Source: Pediococcus inopinatus
Lineage (GTDB): Bacteria > Bacillota > Bacilli > Lactobacillales > Lactobacillaceae
Direction of reading: 5' to 3'
Length of the DNA stretch: 64,000 bases
Assembly: GCF_002982135.1 (NCBI RefSeq)
Contig: NZ_CP019981.1
Location: 558,001 to 622,000, forward strand
In this document: piece by piece, positions 31,948 through 45,446 of the stretch
How positions within the stretch are numbered: the first letter of the stretch is position 1
Layout: each line of letters begins with the position of its first letter
Position numbers and translations under genes: made by a program
Notes under the pieces: generated by a model
The model's database searches: none
The model's input: only the letters and a program-made list of their open reading frames with translations
Told to the model about the DNA's origin: nothing

Positions 31948-33668
31948 TGACAAAAGAATTGAAGGGAATTGCTGCCAGTGATGGTGTTGCAATTGCGAAA
32001 GCATACATGCTTGTCGACCCTGATCTGTCATTTGATAAGAAAACAATTGATGATCCAGATGCTGAAATCAAACGACTTAGTGCCGCTTTGGACGCATCTA
32101 AATCAGAATTAGAGTTAATTAAAAGTAAGGCTTCCGAGAATCTTGGAGAGGATGAAGCCGAGGTTTTTGAAGCACATATTACGATTCTCTCCGATCCTGA
32201 ATTAATTGGGAATATTGAAGATAAGATCAAGAACGATTCTGTAAATGCAGAACAAGCATTAAAAGATGTAACAGATGGTTTTATTGAAACATTTGAAGCT
32301 ATGACTGATAACCAATACATGCAAGAACGTGCCGGAGATATCCGTGACGTCACAAAACGTGTAATGAGTCATTTATTAGGTGTTGAATTGCCAAATCCAG
32401 CCCTGATTAACTCTGAAGTGGTTATTGTAGCGCACGATTTGACTCCAAGTGATACTGCACAATTGGATCGCAAGTATGTCAAAGGCTTTATTACTGATAT
32501 TGGTGGAAGAACTTCACATTCAGCAATTATGTCTCGAACACTTGAGATTCCTGCAGTTGTTGGTAGTGAAAAAGCTACAACAGAAATTAAATCCGGAGAA
32601 AATGTCGTTATTGACGGAATTCACGGTATCGCAATTGTTGAACCTGATGCTGACCAAGTTTCTAAGTATGAACTTATGCAAAAAGGATTCTTGGCACAAA
32701 AAGCTGAATGGGACAAACTTCGTGACGAAAAGACTTTGTCAAAAGATGGCGTTCACTTTGATTTAGCAGCTAATATTGGTACTCCAGATGATATTAAGGG
32801 AGTTGTCGATAATGGTGCTGAAGCAGTCGGCTTGTTCCGTTCTGAATTCTTATACATGGATGCCAGTGAGCTTCCAAGTGAAGATGATCAGTTTAAGGCA
32901 TACAAAGCCGTTGTTGAAGGCATGAAGGGCAAACAAGTTGTTGTTCGGACAATGGATATTGGTGGAGACAAGCAGTTACCATACTTGCCACTTCCAGAAG
33001 AAATGAACCCATTCTTGGGCTACCGAGCAATTCGGATCAGTCTTGATCGTACGGACTTGTTCCGTACCCAGTTACGCGCATTATTGCGGGCTTCTGCATA
33101 CGGAAAGCTTGCTATCATGTTCCCAATGATCGCAACCGTTGCTGAATTTAAGAAAGCTAAAGCTATCTTTGAAGATGAAAAACAAAAGATGGTTAAAGCT
33201 GGTACTAAGATCGGTGATGAAATCCAAGTTGGTATGATGATGGAAATCCCAGCTGCTGCAATTATTGCAGATAAGTTAGCTAAGTATGTTGACTTCTTCA
33301 GTATTGGTACCAACGATTTGATTCAGTATTCATTTGCTGCTGATCGTGGTAACGAAAAAGTTTCATACCTATATCAACCATATAATCCATCATTGTTACG
33401 TTTAATCAAACGTACAATTGATGCTTCTCATGCAGAAGGTAAATGGACTGGTATGTGTGGTGAAATGGCTGGAGATCAAACAGCTGTTCCAATTTTAATG
33501 GGTCTTGGTTTGGATGAATTCTCAATGAGTGCAACTTCAGTTTTGAAGACTCGTTCATTGATGAAACGCTTAGACACCAAAGAAATGAAGAAGTTAGCCG
33601 ATAAAGCAGTTACTGAAGCAGAAACTAACGACGATGTTATCAAACTCGTTAATGATGCAGTTAAATAA
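31947..33668 (+). CDS. ptsI: phosphoenolpyruvate-protein phosphotransferase (enzyme I)
   Basis: 573-residue enzyme I transfers phosphate from PEP to HPr. The N-terminal swivelling domain holds the active-site His191 in [21 protein letters not shown]. The PEP-binding barrel shows [56 protein letters not shown] and the catalytic Cys in GMCGEMAGD. Full length. It is the second gene of the ptsHI operon and ends at a strong terminator. Complete general PTS components are useful evidence of sugar metabolism but no enzyme II is in the window. Confidence 0.98.
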   Translation: MTKELKGIAASDGVAIAKAYMLVDPDLSFDKKTIDDPDAEIKRLSAALDASKSELELIKSKASENLGEDEAEVFEAHITILSDPELIGNIEDKIKNDSVNAEQALKDVTDGFIETFEAMTDNQYMQERAGDIRDVTKRVMSHLLGVELPNPALINSEVVIVAHDLTPSDTAQLDRKYVKGFITDIGGRTSHSAIMSRTLEIPAVVGSEKATTEIKSGENVVIDGIHGIAIVEPDADQVSKYELMQKGFLAQKAEWDKLRDEKTLSKDGVHFDLAANIGTPDDIKGVVDNGAEAVGLFRSEFLYMDASELPSEDDQFKAYKAVVEGMKGKQVVVRTMDIGGDKQLPYLPLPEEMNPFLGYRAIRISLDRTDLFRTQLRALLRASAYGKLAIMFPMIATVAEFKKAKAIFEDEKQKMVKAGTKIGDEIQVGMMMEIPAAAIIADKLAKYVDFFSIGTNDLIQYSFAADRGNEKVSYLYQPYNPSLLRLIKRTIDASHAEGKWTGMCGEMAGDQTAVPILMGLGLDEFSMSATSVLKTRSLMKRLDTKEMKKLADKAVTEAETNDDVIKLVNDAVK

Positions 33669-33685
33669 CTGAAATTAATTTTACT

Positions 33686-33725
33686 TAAAATCTCTTAGGA
33701 TGATACATATCCTGAGAGATTTTTT
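33686..33725 (+). terminator. Rho-independent terminator of ptsHI
   Basis: Stem AAATCTCTTAGGAT / ATCCTGAGAGATTT with one mismatch followed by TTTTTT. Confidence 0.88.
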
Positions 33726-33886
33726 GCTATACTAAAGCCGTTTAGTAAAGTGACTCAGAGATACCTTAACAAGATGAAGAATGGTTTTAAATTATTAGCG
33801 GAACCAAAAGCTAGTGTTATTTGCATAACACGCATGAAACCAATATAATTGAACTTAATTAAGTTTACGTTTTGAGGAGGATACTT

Positions 33887-35062
33887 GTGAATATCGGAAT
33901 TTTTACGGACACGTATTACCCGCAGGTAAGCGGAGTTGCAACGTCGATTAAGACTTTGCGTGAGCAACTCGAAAAGCAAGGCCATCAAGTGTATATTTTT
34001 ACTACTACGGATCCTAAAGTTGATAAGAATGTATATGAAAGAAATATTTTCCGTTTTACAAGTGTTCCCTTTGTTTCTTTCACTGACCGCAGAATTGCTG
34101 TAAGTGGGTTATTTAAAGCCTATCAGGTAGCAAAAGAATTGAATTTAGATATTGTGCATACGCAAACCGAGTTCTCTTTAGGCTGGATTGGTAAATTTGT
34201 TGCGAAGAATTTGAATATTCCTTGTGTGCATACGTATCATACGATGTACGAGGATTATTTGCATTACGTGGCGAATGGTCATTTGTTGCGGCCATATCAC
34301 GTTAAACAAGCAATGCGGGCCTTCTGTTATCATCTGATGGGGGTGGTTGCGCCAAGTGAGCGAGTGATTAGAACACTTAATGGTTATGGCGTAAAATCAC
34401 CGATTCGGATTATTCCAACAGGCGTGAACGTTAACCATTACGCTCAGCATGAGGATGTTGATTGGCGGGCAAAATATGGTTTCACTAAAAACACCAAAAT
34501 TCTGCTTTCTTTAAGTCGTTTAGCATATGAAAAAAATATTCAAGAAGTTATTAAAACTTATCCGAAGATATTAGAGGTTGTGCCAGATAGCTTGTTATTA
34601 ATCGTTGGAGATGGCCCCGCTCGTGAAACGCTTGAACAACAAGCACAGGACGCGGGAGTTGCAGATCATGTTAAATTCATGGGCGAGATTGATAACGATA
34701 TTGTCTATCGTTTCTATCAAATGGCAGATTTATTTGTTTCGGCATCTGAGTCTGAATCACAAGGATTGACTTATATAGAGGCAATGGCGGCCGGACTTAA
34801 AATAGTTGTAAAAACTGGTCCATATACTGATAGTTTGCTGGATGATCCCTCACTGGGGGTTACGTTTGAAACAGAAGAGCAATTTGTTCATTTTGCTGAA
34901 AATTATTTGAACCATCCTGCAAGTTTTGAAGATCCAGAACCTCGGGAAAGAAAGCTGTATGAAATTTCTGCGGACCATTTTGGTAAGCAGGTTGTTGAGT
35001 TTTACAAAGATTCGTTAGTTTTGTATGCGGATCGGGAGGAAAGTTCGGATTTTTCAGATTAA
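33887..35062 (+). CDS. GT4 glycosyltransferase, probable monoglucosyldiacylglycerol synthase
   Basis: 391-residue GT-B enzyme. The N-terminus NIGIFTDTYYPQVSGVATSI is typical of glycolipid-forming GT4 enzymes. HTQTEFSLGWIG and HTYHTMYEDYLHYVANGH follow. The nucleotide-sugar site shows LSRLAYEKNIQEVI, VGDGPARETLE and the EX7E region SESESQGLTYIEAMAAGL. By family and by the two genes behind it (BgsB/BgsA or LafA/LafB type order), it should transfer glucose to diacylglycerol, making the lipoteichoic-acid anchor. GTG 33887 has GAGGAGG 6 nt upstream; the longer TTG frame at 33872 would start inside that site. First gene of a three-gene operon. Confidence 0.88.
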   Translation: MNIGIFTDTYYPQVSGVATSIKTLREQLEKQGHQVYIFTTTDPKVDKNVYERNIFRFTSVPFVSFTDRRIAVSGLFKAYQVAKELNLDIVHTQTEFSLGWIGKFVAKNLNIPCVHTYHTMYEDYLHYVANGHLLRPYHVKQAMRAFCYHLMGVVAPSERVIRTLNGYGVKSPIRIIPTGVNVNHYAQHEDVDWRAKYGFTKNTKILLSLSRLAYEKNIQEVIKTYPKILEVVPDSLLLIVGDGPARETLEQQAQDAGVADHVKFMGEIDNDIVYRFYQMADLFVSASESESQGLTYIEAMAAGLKIVVKTGPYTDSLLDDPSLGVTFETEEQFVHFAENYLNHPASFEDPEPRERKLYEISADHFGKQVVEFYKDSLVLYADREESSDFSD

Positions 35063-35074
35063 GGGGGGATAGAT

Positions 35075-36094
35075 TTGCGAATTAATATGTTTTCTTCGGC
35101 AACTAAAGTAAAAGGCCAAGGGGTTGGTAGTGCCTATGAAGAACTGATTTCTCTACTAAAGACGCATTTTCCAGAAGATTTTCAAGTGCAGATTAATAAG
35201 TTTAGTCGGTCTGAAATAAGTCACTATCATACGATTGATCCACAGTTTTATTTATCAACTTTTATGCCAGGAAGAGGTCGAAAAATTGGTTACGTCCATT
35301 TTTTGCCTGAAACTATTGATGGCAGTCTAAAAATTCCTCAACCATTTCGAGGGATCTTTTATAAATATATTATTGCGTTTTATAAACGGATGGATCATAT
35401 TGTTGTGGTCAATCCGACTTTTATTCCTAAATTAACAGCTTATGGAATTCCTGAAGAAAAAATTAGTTATATTCCAAATTTTGTCCATAAAAGTGAATTC
35501 TATGAGATGGACCAAGATAAAAAACTGGCATTGCGTAAACAAATGAACCTTGATAAGGATAAATTTGTAATTTTAGGGATTGGTCAAGTTCAAGAGCGTA
35601 AAGGCGTCAAAGACTTTATTAAGCTTGCCGGGCAAAATCCACAAATCCAATTTATTTGGGCAGGGGGCTTTTCGTTTGGAAGAATGACTGATGGATATGC
35701 AGAACTCAAGAAGGTTGTGGACAATCCACCGGCTAATCTTAAATTTACAGGGATTATTGACCGCAGTGAATTGGTTAATTACTATAACGTGGCAAATCTA
35801 TTTTTGCTCCCTTCCTATAATGAACTATTTCCAATGTCTGTATTGGAAGCTTTTAGTTGTGGCACGCCAGTACTATTGCGGGACCTTGATCTATATCAGG
35901 CCATTATCAAAGACTACTATGCTTCTGCAAAGGATGTAGGGGAAATGCAAACCCAAATTAGTTATCTGACGACGCATCCAGAAGCACTACAAAACTTACA
36001 CGAAAAAGCTAACCAAGCTTCTGAACAATATTCAGAAGATCATTTAGCAAACATTTGGCATGGCTTTTATTTGCAGCAGGCAAGAGAGGGCTAA
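35075..36094 (+). CDS. GT4 glycosyltransferase, probable diglucosyldiacylglycerol synthase (BgsA/LafB-like)
   Basis: The 339-residue GT-B enzyme opens RINMFSSATKVKGQGVGSAY, the characteristic N-terminus of the second enzyme of glycolipid-anchor synthesis. It has GYVHFLPETIDGSLK, the nucleotide-sugar block GIGQVQERKGVKDFI, and NLFLLPSYNELFPMSVLEAFSCGTPVLLRD, which holds the EX7E-like acidic pair. It would add a second hexose to monoglucosyl-diacylglycerol; whether glucose or galactose is not readable. TTG start behind AGGGGGGAT, 12 bp after the previous gene. Downstream the YbhN-like gene is 3 bp away. Confidence 0.87.
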   Translation: MRINMFSSATKVKGQGVGSAYEELISLLKTHFPEDFQVQINKFSRSEISHYHTIDPQFYLSTFMPGRGRKIGYVHFLPETIDGSLKIPQPFRGIFYKYIIAFYKRMDHIVVVNPTFIPKLTAYGIPEEKISYIPNFVHKSEFYEMDQDKKLALRKQMNLDKDKFVILGIGQVQERKGVKDFIKLAGQNPQIQFIWAGGFSFGRMTDGYAELKKVVDNPPANLKFTGIIDRSELVNYYNVANLFLLPSYNELFPMSVLEAFSCGTPVLLRDLDLYQAIIKDYYASAKDVGEMQTQISYLTTHPEALQNLHEKANQASEQYSEDHLANIWHGFYLQQAREG

Positions 36095-36097
36095 TTT

Positions 36098-37144
36098 ATG
36101 TCAAGAAGAAATAAGGTTGTTCTAGGTATAATGCTTGCGCTCGGAATTGCCATTTTTGGATTTTCGCTGCGTAATGTGAATCTACATAATCTAGGCCATG
36201 ATATTTTACACATTCATTGGCAATGGCTAATTGTTGCTGTGATATGTATGTTACTGTATTTTGGGATTGAGGCCATCATTACTAGGATGTTTGTGACTAG
36301 CAATGGAGACCATTTCTCGTTTAGGGATGCAATCAGGATTCCATTGATTGAACAACTTTTTAACGGAATAACGCCATTTTCTTCAGGTGGACAGCCGGCA
36401 CAATTGATAGCTTTAATGCAAAGTGGTGTTGAGGCAGGCAGAGCAAGTTCCGTACTATTAATGAAATTTGTTGTTTTCCAAGCGATGATTGTGATTAATT
36501 TCATGTTTAGTTTGTTGATCGGTTTTCAATATCTGACCGAAAAAATGAGCTATCTTTCTTTGTTTGTTGTTTTTGGATTTGTCATTCATTTTACAGTTAT
36601 TATTGGCTTGCTACTGATCATGTATTGGCACGGCTTTACGAAAAAGTTGATTAGTTGGATTTTAATTCCAATTGGTTGGTTTGTTAAAGCAGAGCGCTAT
36701 GATCGATGGAAACAAGCGTTGGATGAGAAAGTAGATACCTTTTACAAAGAGAGTGTGCGAATAAAAACACAATGGAAACTTTTGATTAAAGTTTTTGTCA
36801 TGACTTTCTTTCAGTTATTATTTTATTACCTTGTGCCATACTATATTATGCTGTCCTTGGGATATACTGGTATAAACATTATTATGGTAACCTCATTACA
36901 TGTTTTAATCGTTATGGTCATTTCGATTTTTCCAATTCCGGGAGGATCAGGTGGTGCAGAGTATAGTTTTGATGTGTTATTCTCCAGTTTTATTCACAGT
37001 AACAGCAAATTAGTATTGGCCATGTTACTTTGGCGATTGTTAACATATTATTTCGGAATATTTGCCGGAATGTTCGCTTTAGTTACAAAACCTGATAGAA
37101 TAGATCGGAAAATTAAAAGAAATAAAGAGCGATTTTTAAAGTGA
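36098..37144 (+). CDS. YbhN/AglD-family flippase-like membrane protein
   Basis: 348 residues with about eight membrane helices. The lysylphosphatidylglycerol-synthase TM region signature is seen in EQLFNGITPFSSGGQPAQLIAL and ISIFPIPGGSGGAEYSF. No MprF catalytic domain is attached. Such stand-alone domains are thought to move lipid-linked substrates. Sitting 3 bp behind two glycolipid glycosyltransferases, it could flip the glycolipid anchor outward for LTA synthase or assist that step; this is inference. It ends at a G-U rich terminator that overlaps its stop. Confidence 0.88.
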   Translation: MSRRNKVVLGIMLALGIAIFGFSLRNVNLHNLGHDILHIHWQWLIVAVICMLLYFGIEAIITRMFVTSNGDHFSFRDAIRIPLIEQLFNGITPFSSGGQPAQLIALMQSGVEAGRASSVLLMKFVVFQAMIVINFMFSLLIGFQYLTEKMSYLSLFVVFGFVIHFTVIIGLLLIMYWHGFTKKLISWILIPIGWFVKAERYDRWKQALDEKVDTFYKESVRIKTQWKLLIKVFVMTFFQLLFYYLVPYYIMLSLGYTGINIIMVTSLHVLIVMVISIFPIPGGSGGAEYSFDVLFSSFIHSNSKLVLAMLLWRLLTYYFGIFAGMFALVTKPDRIDRKIKRNKERFLK

Positions 37145-37172
37145 TGACTATTAAAAGTTGTCGCTTTTTTGT
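37137..37172 (+). terminator. Rho-independent terminator
   Basis: AAAGTGATGAC pairs with GTTGTCGCTTT through three G-U pairs, then TTTTT. It ends the glycolipid operon before the rRNA promoter. Confidence 0.7.
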
Positions 37173-37360
37173 TTGTTTCAAAAAAAGTTTCTTTAAATAT
37201 TTTCAGGATTGACGGTGCTTTGAAGATACCACTTGGATGAAACTAGAAGTTTGCTCTTGACCAAGAACGGAATTCTTGATATGCTATTTAAGGTCGTTTT
37301 TGAGAGAATTATCTTTCGAACCACCGTTTCAAATGTTTTTTAAAAAGTTGAATTTGGTTG

Positions 37361-37389
37361 TTGACTTTTGTAAAAACTGATGATAAAGT
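37361..37389 (+). promoter_or_regulatory. rRNA operon promoter
   Basis: TTGACT (37361-37366), 17-bp spacer, TAAAGT (37384-37389). The leader to 37570 contains a boxA-like CTTTGAAAACTGAACAAAG at about 37440. The stretch 37173-37360 holds no gene. Confidence 0.7.
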
Positions 37390-37451
37390 TAAATAGTTGC
37401 GTTGAGGCGTTTAGCGCTTCCAACAGTGACTTAGTAGACCTTTGAAAACTG

Positions 37452-37481
37452 AACAAAGTTTCGACAAAGTAAAATGTGTAG
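37452..37481 (+). other. 16S processing stem, 5' strand
   Basis: AACAAAGTTTCGACA and ATGTGTAGG in the leader are complementary to CCTACACAT and TGTCGAAACTTTGTT at about 39172-39200 after the 16S gene, forming the RNase III processing stem. Confidence 0.8.
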
Positions 37482-37570
37482 GGTCTTCAAATGAAAATTT
37501 TGAAGCAAACATTTGCGAAGTCAATTCGTTTTAAACAATGAAACAACAAATGAGCTTGTAAAAACTCAAG

Positions 37571-42300
<4,730 letters not shown>

Positions 42301-42393
42301 CAAAGTGGTGTTCTCAAAGAGAAGATTTCGATATTATTTAGTTTTGAGAGAATAAATTTCTTTCACACGAGCCGCGGAAGTGGATCGGAGAAG

Positions 42394-42510
42394 TGTGGTG
42401 ACGATAGTGAGAAGGATACACCTGTTCCCATGTCGAACACAGAAGTTAAGCTTCTTAACGCCGAGAGTAGTTGGGGGATCGCTCCCTGCGAGGGTAGGAC
42501 GTTGCCATGC
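42394..42510 (+). rRNA. rrf: 5S ribosomal RNA
   Basis: About 117 nt with TGTGGTGACGATAGTGAGAA at the start and the ACACCTGTTCCCATGTCGAA core. Ends paired GTGTGGTGACG / CGTTGCCATGC. Confidence 0.95.
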
Positions 42511-42519
42511 GTTTATTAT

Positions 42520-42592
42520 GGAGGATTAGCTCAGTTGGGAGAGCGTCTGCCTTACAAGCAGAGGGTCACAGGTTCGAGCCCTGTATCCTCCA
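42520..42592 (+). tRNA. tRNA-Val (TAC)
   Basis: Cloverleaf with acceptor GGAGGAT / ATCCTCC and anticodon loop CTTACAA. First of 19 tRNA genes behind the rRNA operon. Confidence 0.96.
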
Positions 42593-42594
42593 TT

Positions 42595-42667
42595 GAGCCG
42601 TTAGCTCAGTTGGTAGAGCATCTGACTTTTAATCAGAGGGTCGGCAGTTCGAGACTGCCACGGCTCA
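42595..42667 (+). tRNA. tRNA-Lys (TTT)
   Basis: Acceptor GAGCCGT / ACGGCTC, anticodon loop CTTTTAA. Two bases after tRNA-Val. Confidence 0.96.
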
Positions 42668-42714
42668 TTGGCACTATGTGCCTTTGTTTTTTAAATAATT
42701 AATTATAGAATGAT

Positions 42715-42787
42715 GCCGACTTAGCTCAGTTGGCAGAGCATCTGTCTTGTAAACAGGGGGTCGGAGGTTCGAATCCTCTAGTCGGCA
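42715..42787 (+). tRNA. tRNA-Thr (TGT)
   Basis: Acceptor GCCGACT / AGTCGGC, anticodon loop CTTGTAA. Confidence 0.96.
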
Positions 42788-42799
42788 TTTTATAATTAT

Positions 42800-42871
42800 G
42801 CGGAAGTAGTTCAGTGGTAGAACATCACCTTGCCATGGTGGGGGTCGCGAGTTCGAATCTCGTCTTCCGCT
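42800..42871 (+). tRNA. tRNA-Gly (GCC)
   Basis: Acceptor GCGGAAG / CTTCCGC, anticodon loop TTGCCAT. Confidence 0.96.
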
Positions 42872-42900
42872 TTGTAGTTTCAGCTACAAGCACAAGCATT

Positions 42901-42986
42901 GCCGGGGTGGCGGAATTGGCAGACGCACAGGACTTAAAATCCTGCGGTCAGTGATGACCGTACCGGTTCGATCCCGGTCCTCGGCA
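42901..42986 (+). tRNA. tRNA-Leu (TAA)
   Basis: 86 nt with a long variable arm (CGGTCAGTGATGACCG), acceptor GCCGGGG / CCTCGGC, anticodon loop CTTAAAA. Confidence 0.96.
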
Positions 42987-42996
42987 TTTTTAATAA

Positions 42997-43070
42997 GCAC
43001 CCATAGCGCAATTGGATAGAGTGTCTGACTACGAATCAGAAGGTTGTAGGTTCGACTCCTACTGGGTGCA
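42997..43070 (+). tRNA. tRNA-Arg (ACG)
   Basis: Acceptor GCACCCA / TGGGTGC, anticodon loop CTACGAA; the first anticodon base is normally deaminated to inosine. Confidence 0.96.
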
Positions 43071-43074
43071 TTTT

Positions 43075-43148
43075 CGGGAAGTAGCTCAGCTTGGTAGAGC
43101 ACCTGGTTTGGGACCAGGGGGTCGCAGGTTCGAATCCTGTCTTCCCGA
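43075..43148 (+). tRNA. tRNA-Pro (TGG)
   Basis: Acceptor CGGGAAG / CTTCCCG, anticodon loop TTTGGGA. Confidence 0.96.
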
Positions 43149-43181
43149 TTAAATGGTTTTATATACATTTATATTTAAGAT

Positions 43182-43255
43182 CGCGGTGTAGCTCAGCTGG
43201 CTAGAGCGTCCGGTTCATACCCGGGAGGTCGAGGGTTCGATCCCCCCTGCCGCGA
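43182..43255 (+). tRNA. tRNA-Met (CAT), elongator type
   Basis: Acceptor CGCGGTG, anticodon loop TTCATAC in stem TCCGG / CCGGG. It lacks the three G-C pairs of initiator tRNA and resembles the Bacillus elongator. Confidence 0.85.
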
Positions 43256-43276
43256 TAGGTTTTAATATACGAACTT

Positions 43277-43350
43277 GGACCTTTAGCTCAGTTGGTTAGA
43301 GCAGACGGCTCATAACCGTTCGGTCGTAGGTTCGAGTCCTACAAGGTCCA
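43277..43350 (+). tRNA. tRNA-Ile2 (CAT, presumably lysidine-modified)
   Basis: The body GGACCTTTAGCTCAGTTGG is that of the Firmicute tRNA whose CAT anticodon is modified by TilS to read ATA. Anticodon loop CTCATAA. The call over Met rests on this resemblance. Confidence 0.7.
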
Positions 43351-43400
43351 TCTAATGTGTTTTTGATATGTTAGTGGGCATGAAAACCGTATATTGTAAT

Positions 43401-43490
43401 GGAGGATTACCCAAGTCTGGCTGAAGGGAACGGTCTTGAAAACCGTCAGGTGGGTCAAACCACGCGAGAGTTCGAATCTCTCATCCTCCT
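43401..43490 (+). tRNA. tRNA-Ser (TGA)
   Basis: 90 nt with a long variable arm, acceptor GGAGGAT / ATCCTCC, anticodon loop CTTGAAA. Confidence 0.96.
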
Positions 43491-43500
43491 TTTTTATTAT

Positions 43501-43574
<74 letters not shown>

Positions 43575-43578
43575 TTAT

Positions 43579-43653
43579 GGTTCCATGGTCTAGTTGGTTT
43601 AGGACGCCTGCCTGTCACGCAGGAGATCACGAGTTCGAGTCTCGTTGGAACCG
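43579..43653 (+). tRNA. tRNA-Asp (GTC), copy 1
   Basis: Acceptor GGTTCCA / TGGAACC, anticodon loop CTGTCAC. Confidence 0.95.
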
Positions 43654-43657
43654 TTAT

Positions 43658-43730
43658 GGCTCGGTAGCTCAGTTGGTAGAGCAACGGATTGAAGCTCCGT
43701 GTGTCGGCAGTTCGATTCTGTCCCGCGCCA
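43658..43730 (+). tRNA. tRNA-Phe (GAA) with an acceptor-stem mismatch
   Basis: Anticodon loop TTGAAGC. The acceptor GGCTCGG faces CCGCGCC, so position 4 (T) meets position 69 (C) unpaired. The usual partner would be A. All other stems pair. Confidence 0.92.
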
Positions 43731-43746
43731 TCTAATGTTCATTTAT

Positions 43747-43817
43747 GCGGGTGTAGTTTAGTGGTAAAATCACAGCCTTCCAAGCTGTTGTCGCGAGTCC
43801 GATTCTCGTCACCCGCT
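43747..43817 (+). tRNA. tRNA-Gly (TCC)
   Basis: Acceptor GCGGGTG / CACCCGC, anticodon loop CTTCCAA. Its T-loop is TCCGATT rather than TTCGATT, and the D-arm is GTTTAGTGGTAAAAT, both seen in Gly-TCC of related species. Confidence 0.94.
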
Positions 43818-43829
43818 TTTTCATATGAT

Positions 43830-43904
<75 letters not shown>

Positions 43905-43906
43905 TT

Positions 43907-43994
43907 GGAGAAGTACTCAAGTGGCTGAAGAGGCGCCCCTGCTAAGGGTGTAGGTCGCGTAAGCGGCGCAAGGGTTCAAATCCCTTCTTCTCCG
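43907..43994 (+). tRNA. tRNA-Ser (GCT)
   Basis: 88 nt with long variable arm, acceptor GGAGAAG / CTTCTCC, anticodon loop CTGCTAA. Confidence 0.96.
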
Positions 43995-44002
43995 TTTTTT
44001 TT

Positions 44003-44075
44003 GACCCGTTGGTCAAGTGGTTTAAGACACTGCCCTTTCACGGCAGTAACATGGGTTCGAATCCCGTACGGGTCA
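44003..44075 (+). tRNA. tRNA-Glu (TTC)
   Basis: Acceptor GACCCGT / ACGGGTC, anticodon loop CTTTCAC. Confidence 0.95.
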
Positions 44076-44099
44076 TTTTCACAGTTTTATTAATATTAT

Positions 44100-44173
<74 letters not shown>

Positions 44174-44177
44174 TTAT

Positions 44178-44252
44178 GGTTCCATGGTCTAGTTGGTTTA
44201 GGACGCCTGCCTGTCACGCAGGAGATCACGAGTTCGAGTCTCGTTGGAACCG
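44178..44252 (+). tRNA. tRNA-Asp (GTC), copy 2
   Basis: Identical to the gene at 43579-43653; last tRNA before the terminator. Confidence 0.95.
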
Positions 44253-44278
44253 TCTCGGAAAAATAAATAAAGAATGCT

Positions 44279-44313
44279 AAAGAGGCTAACACAATAGGTG
44301 TTAGCCTCTTTTT
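44279..44313 (+). terminator. terminator of the rRNA-tRNA operon
   Basis: Perfect stem AAAGAGGCTAACAC / GTGTTAGCCTCTTT with a 5-nt loop, then T run. Confidence 0.92.
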
Positions 44314-44374
44314 GCAATTCAAATATTAACCTAACCTCGTTTAGAAGTTCAATCAATATTAGGCTCGATTTAGA

Positions 44375-44407
44375 GAAAAATCCCAATAGCCAAAAGCTAT
44401 CAGGATT
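44375..44407 (-). terminator. terminator of the membrane protein gene
   Basis: AATCC..ATAGC / GCTAT..GGATT with an A run on its plus-strand left side, i.e. a T run for minus-strand transcripts. Confidence 0.65.
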
Positions 44408-44425
44408 AAGTAGAAATGTTGGAGA

Positions 44426-45151
44426 TTATTTCATGAGAATTAGAACGTTAAAAAATAAACATAAGATCACATTTACAGTTAGTAACAGTTTAGGCTGTTT
44501 CGCAAATTGTTGATAACCCCAAGAAATTAAAACTAACAGGCCGGCAATTAAAGTATAAGTGTTTAAATTACCAAGAACTGTTAGACCGACACAAAGGATA
44601 CCAAGGATTAAATTAAAAATACCTGAATGAGAAATTTCTTTTATAAAAAATGGATAAAAGAAAAACAAGGCACTGAGTAGGGGAATAATTAAAATTTTTA
44701 AGAAATTTGTTGATAAAAACCCACATTGAACATAGAAGAATGTTTCTGGAAGAATGAACATGGAACTAATTGCGAACAAAAGCCAGCCAGCCCAGTTGTT
44801 TTTCGCTGAAAAAAGAAACGGCAGTAATGAGAGGAGACAAGTGAAAAGCAGTAGCCCAATTGTGGGTGCAATGCTCGAAAAAGAGAATGCCACAACTAAA
44901 ATTGAAATTCCCGTCATGCCAAGGAAAATGGGGATTGGCATTTTGTTTGTGAAGCGGTCAAAAATCAGGAAATTGAACATAAAAACAAATAAAATTAAAA
45001 TCACTTGATTCGTAAAAGTATGCTGAATCGTTGTGCTAACTTGGTGGCCATACATTGAAGGAATTAGCCAAGTCGCAAATGTTTGGATGACTGTCAATGT
45101 TACGGGAATAATTGTTTTTTTATTTACAGTCGTTAAATGTATCTTTTGCAT
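44426..45151 (-). CDS. polytopic membrane protein of unknown function
   Basis: 241 residues, almost entirely hydrophobic, with about seven or eight predicted helices (for example ILILFVFMFNFLIF, IGLLLFTCLLSLLPFLF, ALFFFYPFFI). No conserved family motif that I recognise. It is not a typical ABC permease or MFS protein. AGGAGA lies 7 nt before the ATG on the minus strand, and it ends in its own terminator, so it is a real single-gene unit. It is divergent from metK; its 5' region is shared with the metK leader. Confidence 0.75.
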   Translation of the reverse strand: MQKIHLTTVNKKTIIPVTLTVIQTFATWLIPSMYGHQVSTTIQHTFTNQVILILFVFMFNFLIFDRFTNKMPIPIFLGMTGISILVVAFSFSSIAPTIGLLLFTCLLSLLPFLFSAKNNWAGWLLFAISSMFILPETFFYVQCGFLSTNFLKILIIPLLSALFFFYPFFIKEISHSGIFNLILGILCVGLTVLGNLNTYTLIAGLLVLISWGYQQFAKQPKLLLTVNVILCLFFNVLILMK

Positions 45152-45375
45152 ATTTATTTTCTCCTATGTGAAATACTTCAATCGTAAACAAAGTTTGCCA
45201 GAACGTCAACCAAAATCTGTCTTTTAAAGGTTTTCTATTTGTGATAGACTTGTTAAGATGGTTTTTAATTCTAAACTTAATTGAGAAAAGCTGTAGCAAT
45301 CAACTCTTTAAACTTAATTTGGCGAAGAATACAAAGACGTCATTGCACAGGTTATGATATTGAACAAACATTATT

Positions 45376-45440
45376 TTGTTCCCGAAAGGATTTGCGTAAA
45401 AGCAAAGATACCTTGTAACCGTTTATAATAAGGGGGAAAT
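45376..45440 (+). promoter_or_regulatory. SMK box (SAM-III) riboswitch of metK
   Basis: GTTCCCGAAAGGA, the stem TTTGC / GCAAA, GATACCTTGTAACCG and AGGGGGAAA fit the SMK consensus in order. In the SAM-bound fold, TTCCC pairs with GGGGGAA, hiding the Shine-Dalgarno of metK, so it acts on translation. Upstream, a TATGAT at about 45353 may be the -10; a TTGTTA/TAAACT pair at about 45250 is another option. Confidence 0.9.
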
Positions 45441-45446
45441 TTTCAA

